A stretch of DNA of 64,000 nucleotides, taken from the NCBI GenBank assembly GCA_026545765.1, contig CM048840.1, forward strand, positions 16,434,765-16,498,764, given 5' to 3'. The notes below the pieces were generated by a model. That model was not told the DNA's origin, ran no database searches, and was given only the letters and a program-made list of their open reading frames with translations. This DNA comes from Plantago major. Lineage: Eukaryota; Streptophyta; Magnoliopsida; Lamiales; Plantaginaceae. A program made the position numbers and the translations under genes. Within the stretch, counting starts at the first letter, position 1. Every line of letters starts with the position of its first letter. Positions 11,481-24,780 of this stretch are shown here, piece after piece.

Positions 11481-12712
11481 AATAAAAGTTAAAAATAAAG
11501 CAAAATTATCAACATGAGTGACTCTCACATAACTCGGTGGTGGTTAGATGTCACGAAAAATCACCAATTGTAGTTGTAATCATAAGTTTTACTTTTTTTT
11601 CCCGACAAAATTGTAAGTTATACACTTATACTTATAGATGGTGAATCAAGAATGTTAAATTCAGGACGTTTTTACAAAACACATGACACTTTTTTACATA
11701 TTGCAAATCATCCCACAATTATAGTAATTTATAAAACAACCAATTAACTTAAAAATATATGATTTTAGCCAAAAACACTTCAAATTATGTATTTCAACTC
11801 CCTTACATCTTCCTCTTCGTAATCTCAATCGAATAAATCAAAGAACATGAGGAAGCTTCAAAGGAAGGTTAGATTTTTACGTTCCCCCTTCTCAAACCAC
11901 ACACCTCGCCGGAGCTTTGTTAGCCGGAATCGTCGATTTATTAGTTTTGAGCTATCACTTGGTTTTTCTAAAGTAGTATTTTTTTTTTATTTATAATTCA
12001 CATAGTGTGACTGAATTCATCCGTCCATCTTACTTATGCAATTTGAATATGTACCTACATTTGTCATTGCTTAAATAGGTGCAAGGTTCGAATCTCATTG
12101 ACGAAATTTTATCTTTTATTATTATTATTTTTTAATGCTTTCAATTACTACTAAAACATTTATTATAAAGGATATTTACCCCCACGTAGTGTGTTACGTA
12201 AATGTTAGTAAAATATAAAATAAAATTGTGTTAATTAATTTAGTATAAATATTTAATAAATAATTACTCCGTCAAATAAATTTGCAAAAAAAAAAAAGGT
12301 TTACACACTTTACTAAAACTTTTAACTTTTTTACTAAGTGTAATTCTATTAAACAAACAAAGGAAATAATTAAGTTGATTTTAATTGGTCAAAAAAAAAA
12401 AAAAAAAAAGAGTTGGTTTTACTTCAATCTATTGTTAACTATTGGTTTGATGGTTATTTAAGGTTTGTTGGTAAGGCCAATGCTTCGTCAATCATAACTA
12501 ATTGCAACCGACGGTGTGACGGTTGGATTTTCAGCCAACCATAACCGTATTTTTAGTTCGGTTTTCGGTTCATTTTGATCTGTAAGATTAGAAAAAGGAA
12601 GTTGCGAACTAGACATTAGTTCAGATCAAATCAAGAGAAAAAACCCCAACTTTAAGAACCATTGTTCGGAACTATAGAAAATAAAAGTCACGAACTTAGA
12701 CTCTTTAAATTT
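11480..12712. other. AT-rich intergenic DNA, no gene
   Basis: Long A and T runs (for example about 12390-12408) and short frames only. There is no coding domain or clear terminal repeat that I can support. Confidence 0.5.
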
Positions 12713-13366
12713 AGGATGTTGATATTGCCAGAGCAATATCCATACTACCAAAGCTATTTTGGTGAATTCCTTGTATACCCTTTCAGTTAAATGGAATGCT
12801 AAATCTAGTACCTTATTTAGATCTCATTAAATCAGAATTCAGAAAGTATATCTCTTCCTCAAACGTGATTGAAGGATGAAATTTCATCCCTGCAAAAAAG
12901 TTCATCTCTTTCACACTAATCCTCGCCAAATTAGAAACAGGGAAGCATAAAAATGATTTAACTCCTCTCTTCTCCATTGAAGAATTTCGATATGTTCGGG
13001 ATCTGAATCTATACATCACGACTTTTGATGCTGTTGAAGCTAAACTGGCGAGCTTTTTCCGTGAACCGAGCTCAAATCACCAACCGCAACTCACATCACG
13101 TCGTACATGAGCACTTTTAGGGTGAAGGGTATAACTGAGTAAGATGACAACCATTGTTTTCTGTCAATTTGGTGCAGATTCTTTTTGGGTATGGTAATGG
13201 TATGATTTTGATTTAGAAATTTCACGTTTGTGAAAGATCCACTTCCACATTTTGGTCAGTTCGAGAAAGGAATATATTTATCATTCCAATTAATCAAAAG
13301 GGTACTACAGGAAATGCAAAAAATTGCTCTGGCAATATGGATATGCTCTGGCAGTATCAACACCCT
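12713..13366. mobile_element. Non-autonomous DNA transposon with long inverted ends
   Basis: The left end AGGATGTTGATATTGCCAGA and the right end, read inward as AGGGTGTTGATACTGCCAGA, are inverted repeats. Similarity continues for about 50 bases through a second CC(A)AGC motif. The 654-bp body is flanked on both sides by AAATTT (12707-12712 and 13367-13372), a likely target duplication, although its palindromic nature makes the exact length uncertain. The open frame inside (minus, 12813-13019) has no transposase motif. The superfamily is unresolved. It ends about 250 bp before the start codon of the thioesterase gene. Confidence 0.75.
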
Positions 13367-13614
13367 AAATTTAAACTAAATTGAACTGGAACTGAACGGA
13401 AGTGAAATTAATGATTTTTCGAAGAGATGAAGAGAACAGGGGCTACTTGTAAGACCAGATCGGGCAAGAAAAGGAAAGTCGAGAAAGTTAGATTGTTGAC
13501 TCTTCCTAGTTCATTTTTGTGCTTCTTTAGTTTCTTCCACACGTGTTCACCTAATTTCTAACTAAACGATTACTTTCCCACGTTTTCCACTCAAAATCAG
13601 GAACTTTGGAATCC

Positions 13615-16600
13615 ATGGCTTTGAAGGTTTTCTTGACAATTTCTATAGTATTAGTGGCGTTGATTTTTATCTCAAAACCAGCTAATTCTATTCCTTTTGT
13701 TGTCTTCCATGGTAATTTCTCCAGCTACTTTCAGATTTCCAGTTATTGTAGTGAGTTTGCTTCTTCACAGAATTTTCAGTTCTTCCTAAACTGTACAACT
13801 ACTATTACTTCATTATGTGTTGTTCTATTTGTATTTACTCCATCAGTGTTTTTCTGCTTTCTAAAGCAGTTGATGACACTGTTAGGATAATCTTTAGAAC
13901 AATTAGTCTTATTTAACTTAATTTATAATGTAAATGCTTGTATTAGTCTCTTTTCTGTAAAGGAGATCAGGAGAAAAAAAATCATTTCTGTGACTTTTTT
14001 CAGGTAATAGTTTTACTTTCTTGAATATAGTGATTTTGAGGTTCAGCTGGCTCTTTTGTTATGATAACTATTATCTGTTATATTCAACATTATTTTTTTG
14101 TTATGATAACTTTAAGTACTTCATTGAGGTTCAGCAGGTTCTTTTGTCGTACTAGTATGTGAATCTACGGTTTTGGTTGGTTCTTCAAGATTTTAAAAAA
14201 CGGTCTGATTTGAATTTTGATCCTGTGATACTTGGAAGCAGTAGCGAATCTTGAAGCTCCGTTTGATACTTGTTTTCCCTATGCCAATATTGTTATTTTT
14301 CCTTATGATTCACGTCTTTGTAATTATATTATCTCTTACTCTCAGTGCATTCGTGGAGGATAAAAACTAGTCCTGATTTGGTAACTAGATCTATCTTCTT
14401 CTCTGTAATAATGTGGCAGGAGTTTCTGACGGTTGCAAATTTCACAGCGTCACACATTTCACCAATCTTCTGAGTAATTGGTCTGGTTCACAAGGCTACT
14501 GCATGTACGTTCTCGTTGCTTGAAGGGATACTAGAGTTAGGTCCAGTACTACAATAAGTGTATCTAGTTAGTGAATTTAACTTGAAAGAGAAAAGCATGA
14601 GACAAAATTATGAGCAATTTTAATTATATGCCAAAGTGGTAGCTTAACCATTAGCCATTTGGATACAATTTTGTTTGTGATCATTTACAAGGGTCAAGGC
14701 CAAATTTTGTTTCTGCCTCCAGTAGATTAAGCAATTACGACTATTTAGCCGGTGGCGTCTGCTAAACCAGTTTATGAGTTATGCTGTTCTCTACTGCGTA
14801 AGGACAACATAGAGCATGCCAACTACAACAGTTTTTTAGAAACGTGGAACCCAGTGGCTGTTACTTTTATTGCCCTTGCATCTATTCTTCTTTGTATGTG
14901 TATAACTATGTCTTGGCTTTCTTTCATTACTCCAGAGAAATTGGAAATGGTGCGTGGGATTCTTGGACGATGCCCCTCTTGAAACAGGTTCATTGGTTCT
15001 TCATGAGATTTAATATGGATTATGCTTCACCTCAACAATAGCTCAACATATTAATACACATTTCTTTTTTCTGTTGTGGTTTACATGTAGACAGCTATTG
15101 CTTGTGAGAAGGTATTGTACTTCAGTACAATGTACAAACAGTTCCCTTATTTTACCCGGACTTCCTTGCTCAGATAGAATGCTCTAATTTAACAGGTGAA
15201 GAGCATGAGTGAGCTTAGGGATGGTTACAACATTGTCGGGCTTTCTCAGGTTAAACTCAATTTTATATCGCCTTATGTTTCAAGTTTCCTTAAAATAAAA
15301 CTCTTTCATGCACCAAAGTAAATTAGTGATCAATCCTTTTGTTTCCTACTAACGATTCATACTTTTCGCTCTGTTATGTCTTTCGCTGATTTGATTCGAC
15401 CTTAACTTTGATGCTTTTCAGGGTAATTTGATTGGCAGAGGAGTCATTGAAATGTGTGATGGAGGTCCACCAGTAAGTAATTATTTGAGCACCTCAGCAA
15501 AAAAGATATTGAATTCTTGAAAGATTGAGTTTCATCATCCTTCATCAAATTTATGATATCCGTCTTTATCTTAAATATCATGGCTGAATAAATTTGTGTA
15601 TGCATGCTTTTTTTTTTTTTTTTTTTTTTTGAATAGGTGAGAAATTACGTGTCTCTGGCAGGTCCACACGCTGGGATTGCTGCTGTGCCACTTTGCGGTG
15701 TAAGTTATTCTTCTGGCTGGGATTTAAACCTAATGAAACGACATGCTGTTTGGTTAAACTGGTTAATGTCTATTTTAATAAGATGAAGCATACTCTTTGA
15801 ATCAAAGAGATATTTCATGGAACTTATATGTTTGGGAGTTATAAACAACAATTGATGATAAGCAAGAAAAATGTTTTCCAACTGCATCTCATATCACCTG
15901 CTTCTTGACACTGTTTTAGTACAACGATCTGAGCTAACTGACCGTATGATTTGCAGTCTGCTTTGGTATGCATTCTAGTGGACTTTCTAATTGAGTTGGC
16001 GATTTATAGCGACTTCATCCAGGTTTGAATTTACTCCACTTATTATATTGTTTTAACTTTATAGACTTAGTTCCGCAGTTTGAAATTATGTTTGGTCAGA
16101 CTGCAATTTATTTTCTTGTTCTTATACTTAGCCATGTTGTGCCATACTGCCAGTATTTCGTTGAATACCTAAACCATTTGAAAAGCTCACCCTAATCTAT
16201 TATTCTGCAGGAACATTTGGCACCGGCAGGTTATATCAAAATCCCAACAGTGAGTAATCTTCATCTGCAATTGTTAATCTTTCTATATATTCCCCTGCAA
16301 TATATTCCGTAATTTTCTAGTGCTTTATATGTAAATAATAACTTAGGCCTCTCATAATTAGTTTTGCCTAGCTAAAATGCCATTTTCTCAAAACAAGAGA
16401 AGAAAATAGGAAGTTGATCTTGTTCATGTGTTCATTTTGTGTATTTATTGTGTTTACCAGGATTTAGATGATTACAGAAAAGGATGCAAATTCCTCCCTA
16501 AGATAAATAACGAGTTCTACAAGAATTCGACTTACAAGGAGCGATTTTCTAGCTTGGAGAACCTGGTACTTATCATGGTAATCAATTCCTCTCCCCTTGG

Positions 16601-17435
16601 TCTGTCATGTCAAAACCATTTATGTAACTTGTATAGCGGCGCGATCGCGTGGTGGAACCATGTGCCCGCTACAGGGCACCCTGCAGCGGGAACAGTAGTA
16701 TCGCGGGCTGTTGCGCCCGTGACGCGTTTTAGTGAAATTTTTTTGGGTCATAGAATGATTTCTTTGACTGTGCTTGCTTTAGACTATTTATGAGTAATGT
16801 TTTAATACTATGAGTAATATATGACCTACCAAGTACTTATATGTTTATTCTATAAAATTTGCGTTTTTTTTTTTAATTCACTATCCCGCCTGCGACCGTG
16901 ATCCGCGATCCCAGTTTTTTGAGCCTGACGCGACGCGTCGCGTTACACATTGACAACATTGGGTTTAGATCATTTCCAATTTGATATTTCATAATTTCAG
17001 TTCCAGAAAGATGACATTCTGGTACCAAAAGAGACATCATTGTTTGGGTACTTTCCAGATGGTTCGTTCGAGCCTATTTTACCTGCTCAAGAGGTAATTG
17101 CTTCACTTCGATGCGAAGTATTCGAGAATACAACACCAGCTAAGATATTCGTCTGTGTTTAATACCATGTCCGGCAAGAACAGAACACCATCTCATAAAC
17201 TGCATTGGTAATCTTGCAGAGCACGCTCTATATTGAAGATTGGATTGGTTTAAGGACACTGGACGAAGCTGGGAAAGTCACATTTGTGAATGTATCAGGA
17301 GGTCATCTTCGAATATATGAGAGTGAGATGAAAGAATACGTACTACCATACTTGATGGATAATTCAACCGCACAAGGGGTACTAGAAACGTCTCCGTCTC
17401 ATCTGCAGCCAGAAGTCCTCGATCTTGGAATTTAA
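13615..17435 (+). CDS. PPT1: Palmitoyl-protein thioesterase 1 homologue
   Basis: Twelve exons join in phase into 317 residues: 13615-13711, 14420-14504, 14936-14987, 15091-15111, 15196-15249, 15422-15472, 15637-15699, 15957-16022, 16211-16249, 16461-16577, 17001-17093 and 17220-17435. The enzyme removes fatty acyl groups from cysteines of S-acylated proteins, usually in the vacuole/lysosome lumen. An N-terminal signal peptide (about residues 1-25) fits this. The alpha/beta-hydrolase nucleophile is Ser102 in GLSQG, split over exons 5 and 6. The acid is Asp219 or Asp220 in QKDDILVP and the base His275 in SGGHL. Family landmarks WDSWTMPL, YVSLAGPHAGI and YFPDGSFEPI are present. The start is the first ATG before the signal peptide. 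The length is normal for plant PPT1-like proteins (about 310 aa). It appears intact and is convergent with the ARABIDILLO gene. Confidence 0.95.
16630..16955. mobile_element. CpG-rich insert in intron 10 of the thioesterase gene
   Basis: Two GC-rich ends, GCGGCGCGATCGCG near 16636 and GACGCGACGCGTCGCG near 16927, face each other around an AT-rich centre inside an otherwise AT-rich intron. CpG-dense self-complementary ends look like a MITE or another small DNA transposon. I could not align a clean terminal repeat or target duplication, so the class is open. Splice sites of the intron (16578 and 17000) are untouched. Confidence 0.45.
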
Positions 17436-17921
17436 CGAGTCTACGCTACTTTGCCACGCCAAAATTGATTCAAAGCACATAGAATCCCTTAACATGCCGG
17501 AAACAAACTGCTTCTGTAGCTAGAAGTAGAACGCTGTTTTGCTAAAATTAATTGTGAAACTAACTGTATCATTAGTCATATACAATAAATTGATTCTTGG
17601 AGTCCAATGTTCTGAGTCAGATGATCAGGTAGTTCGTATGGCATATAACACATACTATTTTGAATGTGAACATCGATTGCAGAACTCAAAGATGAAACGA
17701 CAGCCGCTCATATTCAAGATGTAGGAGCAAAAATAGTTGCACGAACAAGTTAGTTTTGGCAATGTTTTTGAACTTATGGCATATGATACATGCAGGTTTT
17801 CAGTATAAAATGTGCCGTAATCTGTAAAATCTGAACATTTTCAACCAAAAACAAACCAAAGAACCTTGTTTTAGTCTCACAACTCGGTGTTTGTTTTAGA
17901 ATGCAAACCGACACAAATGCG

Positions 17922-20900
17922 TCACACAATCATATTCTGGACCTGATGCTGCTCCACGTTCCTAAGTACTATACGTGCAAAGATCTTCGCTTCAATTGGT
18001 CCATTTGCTGCTGCAGCTGCAGCACGTAGTGTGCGTGCACCTCCAACGCCCTGGAGGAGGCTCACATGATGCCCCGAATGACGGGTACCGGGGACAGTAA
18101 ACTACACAAGTGAAATTTTTGAAAAGATGAATACCACAAATAGGTGTAGGTAGGTGATCCCAGATATTATAATAGTTAAAAGTTCATCATAGTATTTGAT
18201 GCGTAAAGAGAAATAATTGTCTACCTGAAGAAGAGCAAACGCAGCACATGACTTTAGTGTTGGACAGGGATGTCGCAGCATAGTGACAAATCTTCCGATC
18301 TCAGCTTGACTGGGCAAAAAAAAAAAAGAAAAACATCAAACATACTGGCTTCGTGAGGTGGACTTCCTAATAAAACAGTTCAATAACTCAGGAGACCACC
18401 TACGATTAACTAGTTCATACAAGAACATCATCACTACAAACAACATTCTAGTTCTTTATCATGCTACAAAGTACATACGGGGATATTCGTGTAAATTACC
18501 TGCATCTTAGATAACCTGCTTCCTGGATACAAACTGATTCTGTTAATTGCATCAGTGCAGCAGGAGCTGATGATGCAGCCGCAGCAAAAAATGCTGAAGG
18601 ATTAGAGAAAGATTTAACAAAAGCTTCGATGTTCTTCAAAGCTATCTTTCTAGTGACTTCTAAGTTCACAGGCTTGGAAGTGTCGGTTGATGGTCCAAGT
18701 AAGGCAATTTCGTCCATTCTGTACAGCAGAATTCGCCAAGTTAAAAGTCAGCAGCATATTCCTGCTCATTCCCAAAGAGAAGGAGACTAACGAGAAGCAG
18801 CAGTACAGGGAACATTATTATCAAACGGAAATTACAGGGAATGAAGCCAAACTGGATATAAAAATTAAAAAGAAGAATTACAAACTTTTCACAGTGATGC
18901 TGATGCCCAAATAGGGCTGTCTTTGCTAAAACAGACTACGCTTATTTTAAGCACCAAATATTCGTCTACATGTTTCAGTTTAGTGGAATTAAAAGATATT
19001 TTTGACACTGGAGTATCTCCATAATCATAATAAGGGTAAATTACACAGAAAGCCCTAAACTGACACCCCCCATCATATTGAGAAGCCAAACAGACAGTAG
19101 CAGATGATATACTATGAAAAGCAGAGTATATTTTTTGGTGAAGCCACAAGCTACACTTTCTGTATATAGGAAGAAACAAAAAGAAAATAGGGAACGAGAA
19201 AACATATATGAAGATTTTCAAATACCTCCCATCAAACATGTAAGACATTGCCAATGCCGACATGAAGCGAGCCATCTTAGAAACAGATGAACTAAGATTG
19301 ACCAGGATTGGAACCCCTCCTTCCTCAACAATACGGAGAGCATTGCCAGGATTAAAAGCAAGATTCCAAAGTGCTCCTGCAGCTGTCTCATGTACATCCT
19401 GAAAGTTGATGAATGTCTCTAGATCAATAATTCGTTATTCCAATAATTAGAGAATTGCATGTATGATGTGTACTGTATTACAAGGATGCATGTAACGACA
19501 ACTACAAGTAAATATCAGTTGAATGCTAATGCATGTGGTTGAACATATGACAAACCATGAAAAAAATTCTAAATGGGTATACTGAAGTTGAGAAAAATGG
19601 GTACCTCAGAATCTGAGCACGCCAGCGTTATCAGTGGGGGGATGCCTCCTTCTTGGCCAATAGCAATGCTATTATACAACGAAACACTCATTAGCTTCGA
19701 AAGTATCAAAGCGACAGACAAGTAGAAGGTGATGTTTACCAAATAGCCCTGAGTCACAGATCGAAACGGATCTTATGTCCCACTTTATGACCATTCCATG
19801 GACCACCAGAGTAAAGTTGGGAATGCTAATTCAACATGGGTTGGTGGGGATGAGTTCATAGTGGTGGTGCATCAGTGCATGGATACGATATAAAAAGAAT
19901 GGAACAACAGATCCATTGTGGTCACCCACGAGGAACAATGTAATGGATGATTTGTTATACATGCATGTTTCCAGCTATTTCTCTAGTTACTTGTATTCTT
20001 TTTTTTTTTTTCCCATATCTAAAACAACTCTTTCACTTTTTCCCCCCACAGATTGGAGGAAACATGATTTACACACAATTGAAGATTTTATTCACATGGG
20101 GCAATTCTCTATTGATCACCAATAAAAGGATAATGCAAGGCTAATTCTATAAGTCACTAGGCCATAAAAAGTATTATGATCTAGAATTGGATTATTCAAT
20201 GGTTCTCTAATGGATTACAGATGACGTTATGTAGTTTGCCAGCTTATTCACATGAAAATTTCTAGGATCAGTGTTGTAGAACAATATGCAGAGTCTCTTC
20301 CACGTTACTACCACCTATAATTATGAGAAAACATAAAATATTAAATCAAAAGCAGTACCTATTTGCTTCTGACACAGATAAACCCCAGAGTGCACCAGCA
20401 GCCCTTTCTTGAAGACCATGAGAAGTATTTGCACAAGAAAGAGCAAGAGCAACCTAACCAACCAAAATAAAAGAAAAACACCTGTAGTTAGCTGGAAAAG
20501 CCTCATTGCTTAGGATACAGAAAGTTAATAACCACTAGATTAGTAGATTATGCCTCCATGTATTTTTTTGCAACAGTTGCGCAAGGGGAAAATCGGGCGG
20601 TGGGGGTAGATAAAAACACATCAAGCAGGCAACTGTCATACATCCAAACTCCAAAGTATTGGACTCCAGTGGCTTCACGGGGAGCAGTAGTTTTTGAATT
20701 GTGCAGATTAGTTAGTATTGCACACTAGAAGAAGTTGCTTCATTTTCAAAAAAAGAAGGGAAGAAAGAAAGAAAAGAAGGCAGAAACTGATGACATGTAA
20801 ATCTGAGGAAAAAATGAAATAATTCACATTGCTCATGCAGATTTGTCAACACCAGTTTATCTCCCCATAGCTTTTTAAAGTAGTAAACTAGCTTTTTAAA

Positions 20901-23900
20901 GTAGTAAACCATGAGGCATTAGAACCAGTAATCCTAACCTGAGAAAAGAGAACTTACATCAACACATAATTACTACCACGAATTTGCATAGCTTTCTTAA
21001 AGTTCAATATCCTCAAGAATAACACATCAAACAAGATTGAAATTTTATTATATCAGGAAATGCACTGTTGAACAGAAGGTGATCTTCTAACAAAAGAACA
21101 TTAGATAAGGATGACTTGGGGGTTTTACATAGCTGGGGAAACAGGTAAAGTCAACTCAATAGAGACGCTGTGAACTGTTGACCCCAGAAAGTGCTAAAGA
21201 GAAACAAAAAGAGATTTTTTTTTACAGATGTTTAGGTTTAAACTTTAAAGAAAACCAAATGAAAGCATTTCGGTTTCAGCTTAGTTGTAGGGAACAGAAG
21301 CTCGAAGCTATTCTTGCAAACACACAAATATTCCAACATTTCTGTTAGTAAGAAGCTATTTGCAGAAAACCTTCAGGGAGGTCCCCTCAAGTTGAGTCCG
21401 CAGACAGGCAGGGAGAGAATGAATGAACAAAATGCTTTATACCAAAGCAAATTTATGAACACATATTATGGTTTATTTAACTTCACCAAGCTCACTGTTT
21501 TCCTGATAATGATACAAAGGAAAAAAAAAAAAAAAAAACATACCAATGCCTCGACTCCACCAACTGCTGCAATTGCTTCTCGATTTATATCGTCATAGGA
21601 TAAGTTCCATAATGCACCAGCAGCCTCTTGCCTATATATCAAACACGAGTGCATATTTTGATGTCAAAACAATGGATTGCCCGAGGACCAAGAAACAAGA
21701 AAAACCTATTTCTTCCAAAATGTAGAACAAAAAAGTAGTTACATAGCCTTCACTAAAGATGTATCACCTGACACCCTCATGAGGGGAGCGAGTAAGTTGC
21801 ACAAGAGCATCAATTGATCCAGCTTCTCGCCCTACAGCAGCATTGTTACCGTTGCTATCTCCATGAGCAGCCAGATTAGCTAAAGCTCGAGCCGACTGAG
21901 AAACATACAAGCAGATCAGGAGCAGATACATTTTTTTTCCGATTATATGCAGCAAGATCCTACCCCCCTCCCAAATTAATATTTTCAAGGGAAGATGTAA
22001 CGGTACAGCAAAATTGATTGAAGAGCAATCTGTAAACAGATTCATATACACTGAAGTGAAGAAAATATGGACTTGCATGTATATGCAGAAAAGTTGCCTA
22101 GTTAATAGTTGAAACAAACTGGGAAAAGTTGGTACATCCAAAAAAATTATGATGTATTTATTCCTTGAAATAGCATAACAGAACCTGCTCTTGCACTCCT
22201 TCAACCTTGCAATTGCGAGCTAGCGTCACTAAGGCATTGACACCGCCAACAGTAGCAACTTCTATGCTGCACTTTTCATCTGCTGCAATATTTGCCAATG
22301 CGCCAGCCGCACGTTCCTGCAATCAAGCATGAACGAACGAAACTACTTTAGCATAATTAAGTAAATCACGTGTGGACCCATTATGGAACAAAATCTCACG
22401 AATACTGAAAATATTGATTGATGTATTGCAACATACCAGAACGCTTTCACTGCCGGTGGACTTTGACCATTTAATGATAAGGTCAACTAAAGCTTGTACG
22501 CCGCCAACTTCAGCAATAGCACCCTGCATATTTATCTATTTTAAACTCTGGTTCGAAAGATAGTGGGAAATTACAAAATACACCAGGACAATTAGACCTT
22601 GTGGTGAAGATTGATCTTCATCATTTAACCATTCAATAAATGCATTCACATGCATGCCATAAATGCAGAGGGAATAATTTCAACCACAAGATCTACTAAT
22701 TGCACACAAACAAGGACTGGCTTATAATATGTTCCAAATCGAACAGTGTAAATTATCAGATAATTAAGACTGGGATATGAAATAGAAAGCAAAACCTTGT
22801 GCTCTTCACCGACAGAAAGGTTCCACAGTCCTCCCGCAGCCTCTTCTGCTACAATTTTGTTCTTGGACCTAGCAAGACTAGCAAGAAGACTGATGCCCCC
22901 TTCCTCCGCCACAGCTTTTGCAACTTTAGTATTCACCGACAAGTTTGCAATAGCCTATATATAGATAAACTACTTTTAATGCAGGTCCATTGTAGCTCAA
23001 TAATATTGATCGTAAACTGGACAACATGACAAAATATTAAGACTTGTCCCTCAAGCTTATTGGGGGTAAATACTTATGTAGGCCAGGTCTATCAGTTTTT
23101 CATAGACCTTGGGGCTTGGAATGCACCACATGACCCACTATTATGAGTGGACCACACTAACTTGCATGTGTGGACCATTGCTAACCACAATGCCTATGAA
23201 ATTGAACATAGAAGTGGGCTATATATTTGCAGTGGATTTAAGTTTGAACACCTTTTTGTCGAAAACATCCAAACATGTCGATTAGATGAAAGAGATGAAA
23301 TATTAATTCATGTTGTGAAACAGAAGTTACAAAGAGCAAAAATCACAATTCCAGTGTTGACAAGTTACTTGCAGAATATGCAGTAAAACAAAGAAATATG
23401 CAGTTACCAATTCAACAAAGCCTAAATAATGAATCTTACCTTAGCAGCCTCTGACTGAAGCCCCTCACTCCACAACCGTGCAAGGTTTAGTAGATGGCGT
23501 ATTCCACCATCTCGCATAACTGCATCAGCCCTTTTAATGTTGATACCGGAACTTTCATCGTCAGTTACGACAAAAGTTGCAAGAGCCATGGCTGCTCTCT
23601 CTTGAACTTCCTCATTTACACTCTGCAAAAGACTAAGCAACACGGCTGTGCCTTGGTTGATCCAGAAATAATCCCAACCAGGAAGATTTTTCTCTGAAAT
23701 ACGTAACAGCGAACTGGAAAGGATCCACTCGAGCCAATTCATGTAATCCTCAAACTTCTTTTCCCCGTACTTGGATATTCTCCAATCCAGGAAAACATTT
23801 GTACTATTCTTTGGCATATCAATGAATAAAAGGCCTACTTGCTTGAGAATATTTGTGACGATAGTAAGCAGTATTTTACCTTTATGATTGTTATTTGATA

Positions 23901-24780
23901 GAAAGGTGGCATCTCCCTCAAGTCCTGGACAATTCAGAGCACACAACACTTTCATACTACACGAGGCTGATAATAACCGTGAAACAGTATTGGGGGTGAT
24001 ATCAGTTCTAGAGACATCTAAACCTATCAGGTACGGAAGCTTACTCCAATGTTCTGCAACCAAATTCCATTTTATGTTCACTGTACCAGCTACTGAAAGA
24101 TAGCAAATTGATGCAATATTTCCAAGGGCAGTTTCATCTACCTTTAAACAGTCAATAAATCCAACATCAGCCAAACTTTTGCAGTGCTTTGCCAGAGCAT
24201 CAATCGCATCTGCACCCACTTCACGAATACCCGACAGCCGAAGTTTTCTCAGATTTGGACAACAAATTGCAATAGCTTTTACGGCATCACTACTAATCCT
24301 CTCACAAAAATCAGGCTCTATTTGTATGCGTTCCAGCGATTCGTGTCGGGCTGCAAGGACAGACAGTGTTGCATCTGTCATTTTTCTGCAACCACATCCA
24401 ATAATCTCCCGTAAGCTCTTAGCTTGAAGATTCAAGGCTGCATCAGCAGATTCAGGACCATGAAACCGAAGCTTTTGAAGATTCTCACATCGATTGGCAA
24501 GTGATTTAGCTACTGCCGAATCACACTTGAAGGGCCGAAGATCCAGTGCCTGCCACAAACATGGAGATTTACCAAGATTCCACCATGTACGGCAAGTTGA
24601 CGACAAGCTAGCCCGGTCACGATAATTTAAACAGGAGAAAAGCTGAACTACATTATCGTCGGGTAACCTAGTCCAGTCAAGAATTTCACTGTCATCCAGG
24701 CTCAAATTATCATCAATGTCAGGGCAAGTACCTGCCTCTTTTCCCTTCCTGACAACCTTCCTACGTACTCGCCTGCCCAT
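17922..24780 (-). CDS. ARABIDILLO: ARABIDILLO-like F-box/armadillo-repeat protein
   Basis: Twelve exons in coding order (24780-23440, 22954-22796, 22523-22437, 22316-22185, 21895-21768, 21631-21544, 20453-20359, 19668-19605, 19398-19226, 18718-18500, 18309-18225, 18101-17922) join in phase into 916 residues, close to the 930 of Arabidopsis ARABIDILLO-1. The order is: a basic nuclear signal (RRVRRKVVRKGK, residues 3-14), an F-box (about 34-80; LDWTRLPDDNVVQLFSCLN), leucine-rich repeats (about 90-300) and armadillo repeats (about 390-750) with motifs such as ERAAGALANIA and QEAAGALWNLS. The C-terminal domain ends in VLRNVEQHQVQNMIV. In Arabidopsis these nuclear beta-catenin-like proteins promote lateral root branching and act as SCF components. 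No frameshift or stop was found. Its last exon has a decayed copy at about 30.0 kb. Confidence 0.95.

Noticed and set aside
13606-13890. TTG at 13606 as thioesterase start and the frame continuing to 13890
   Set aside because: The ATG at 13615 directly precedes the signal peptide, and a GT donor at 13712 ends exon 1. The later part is intron.
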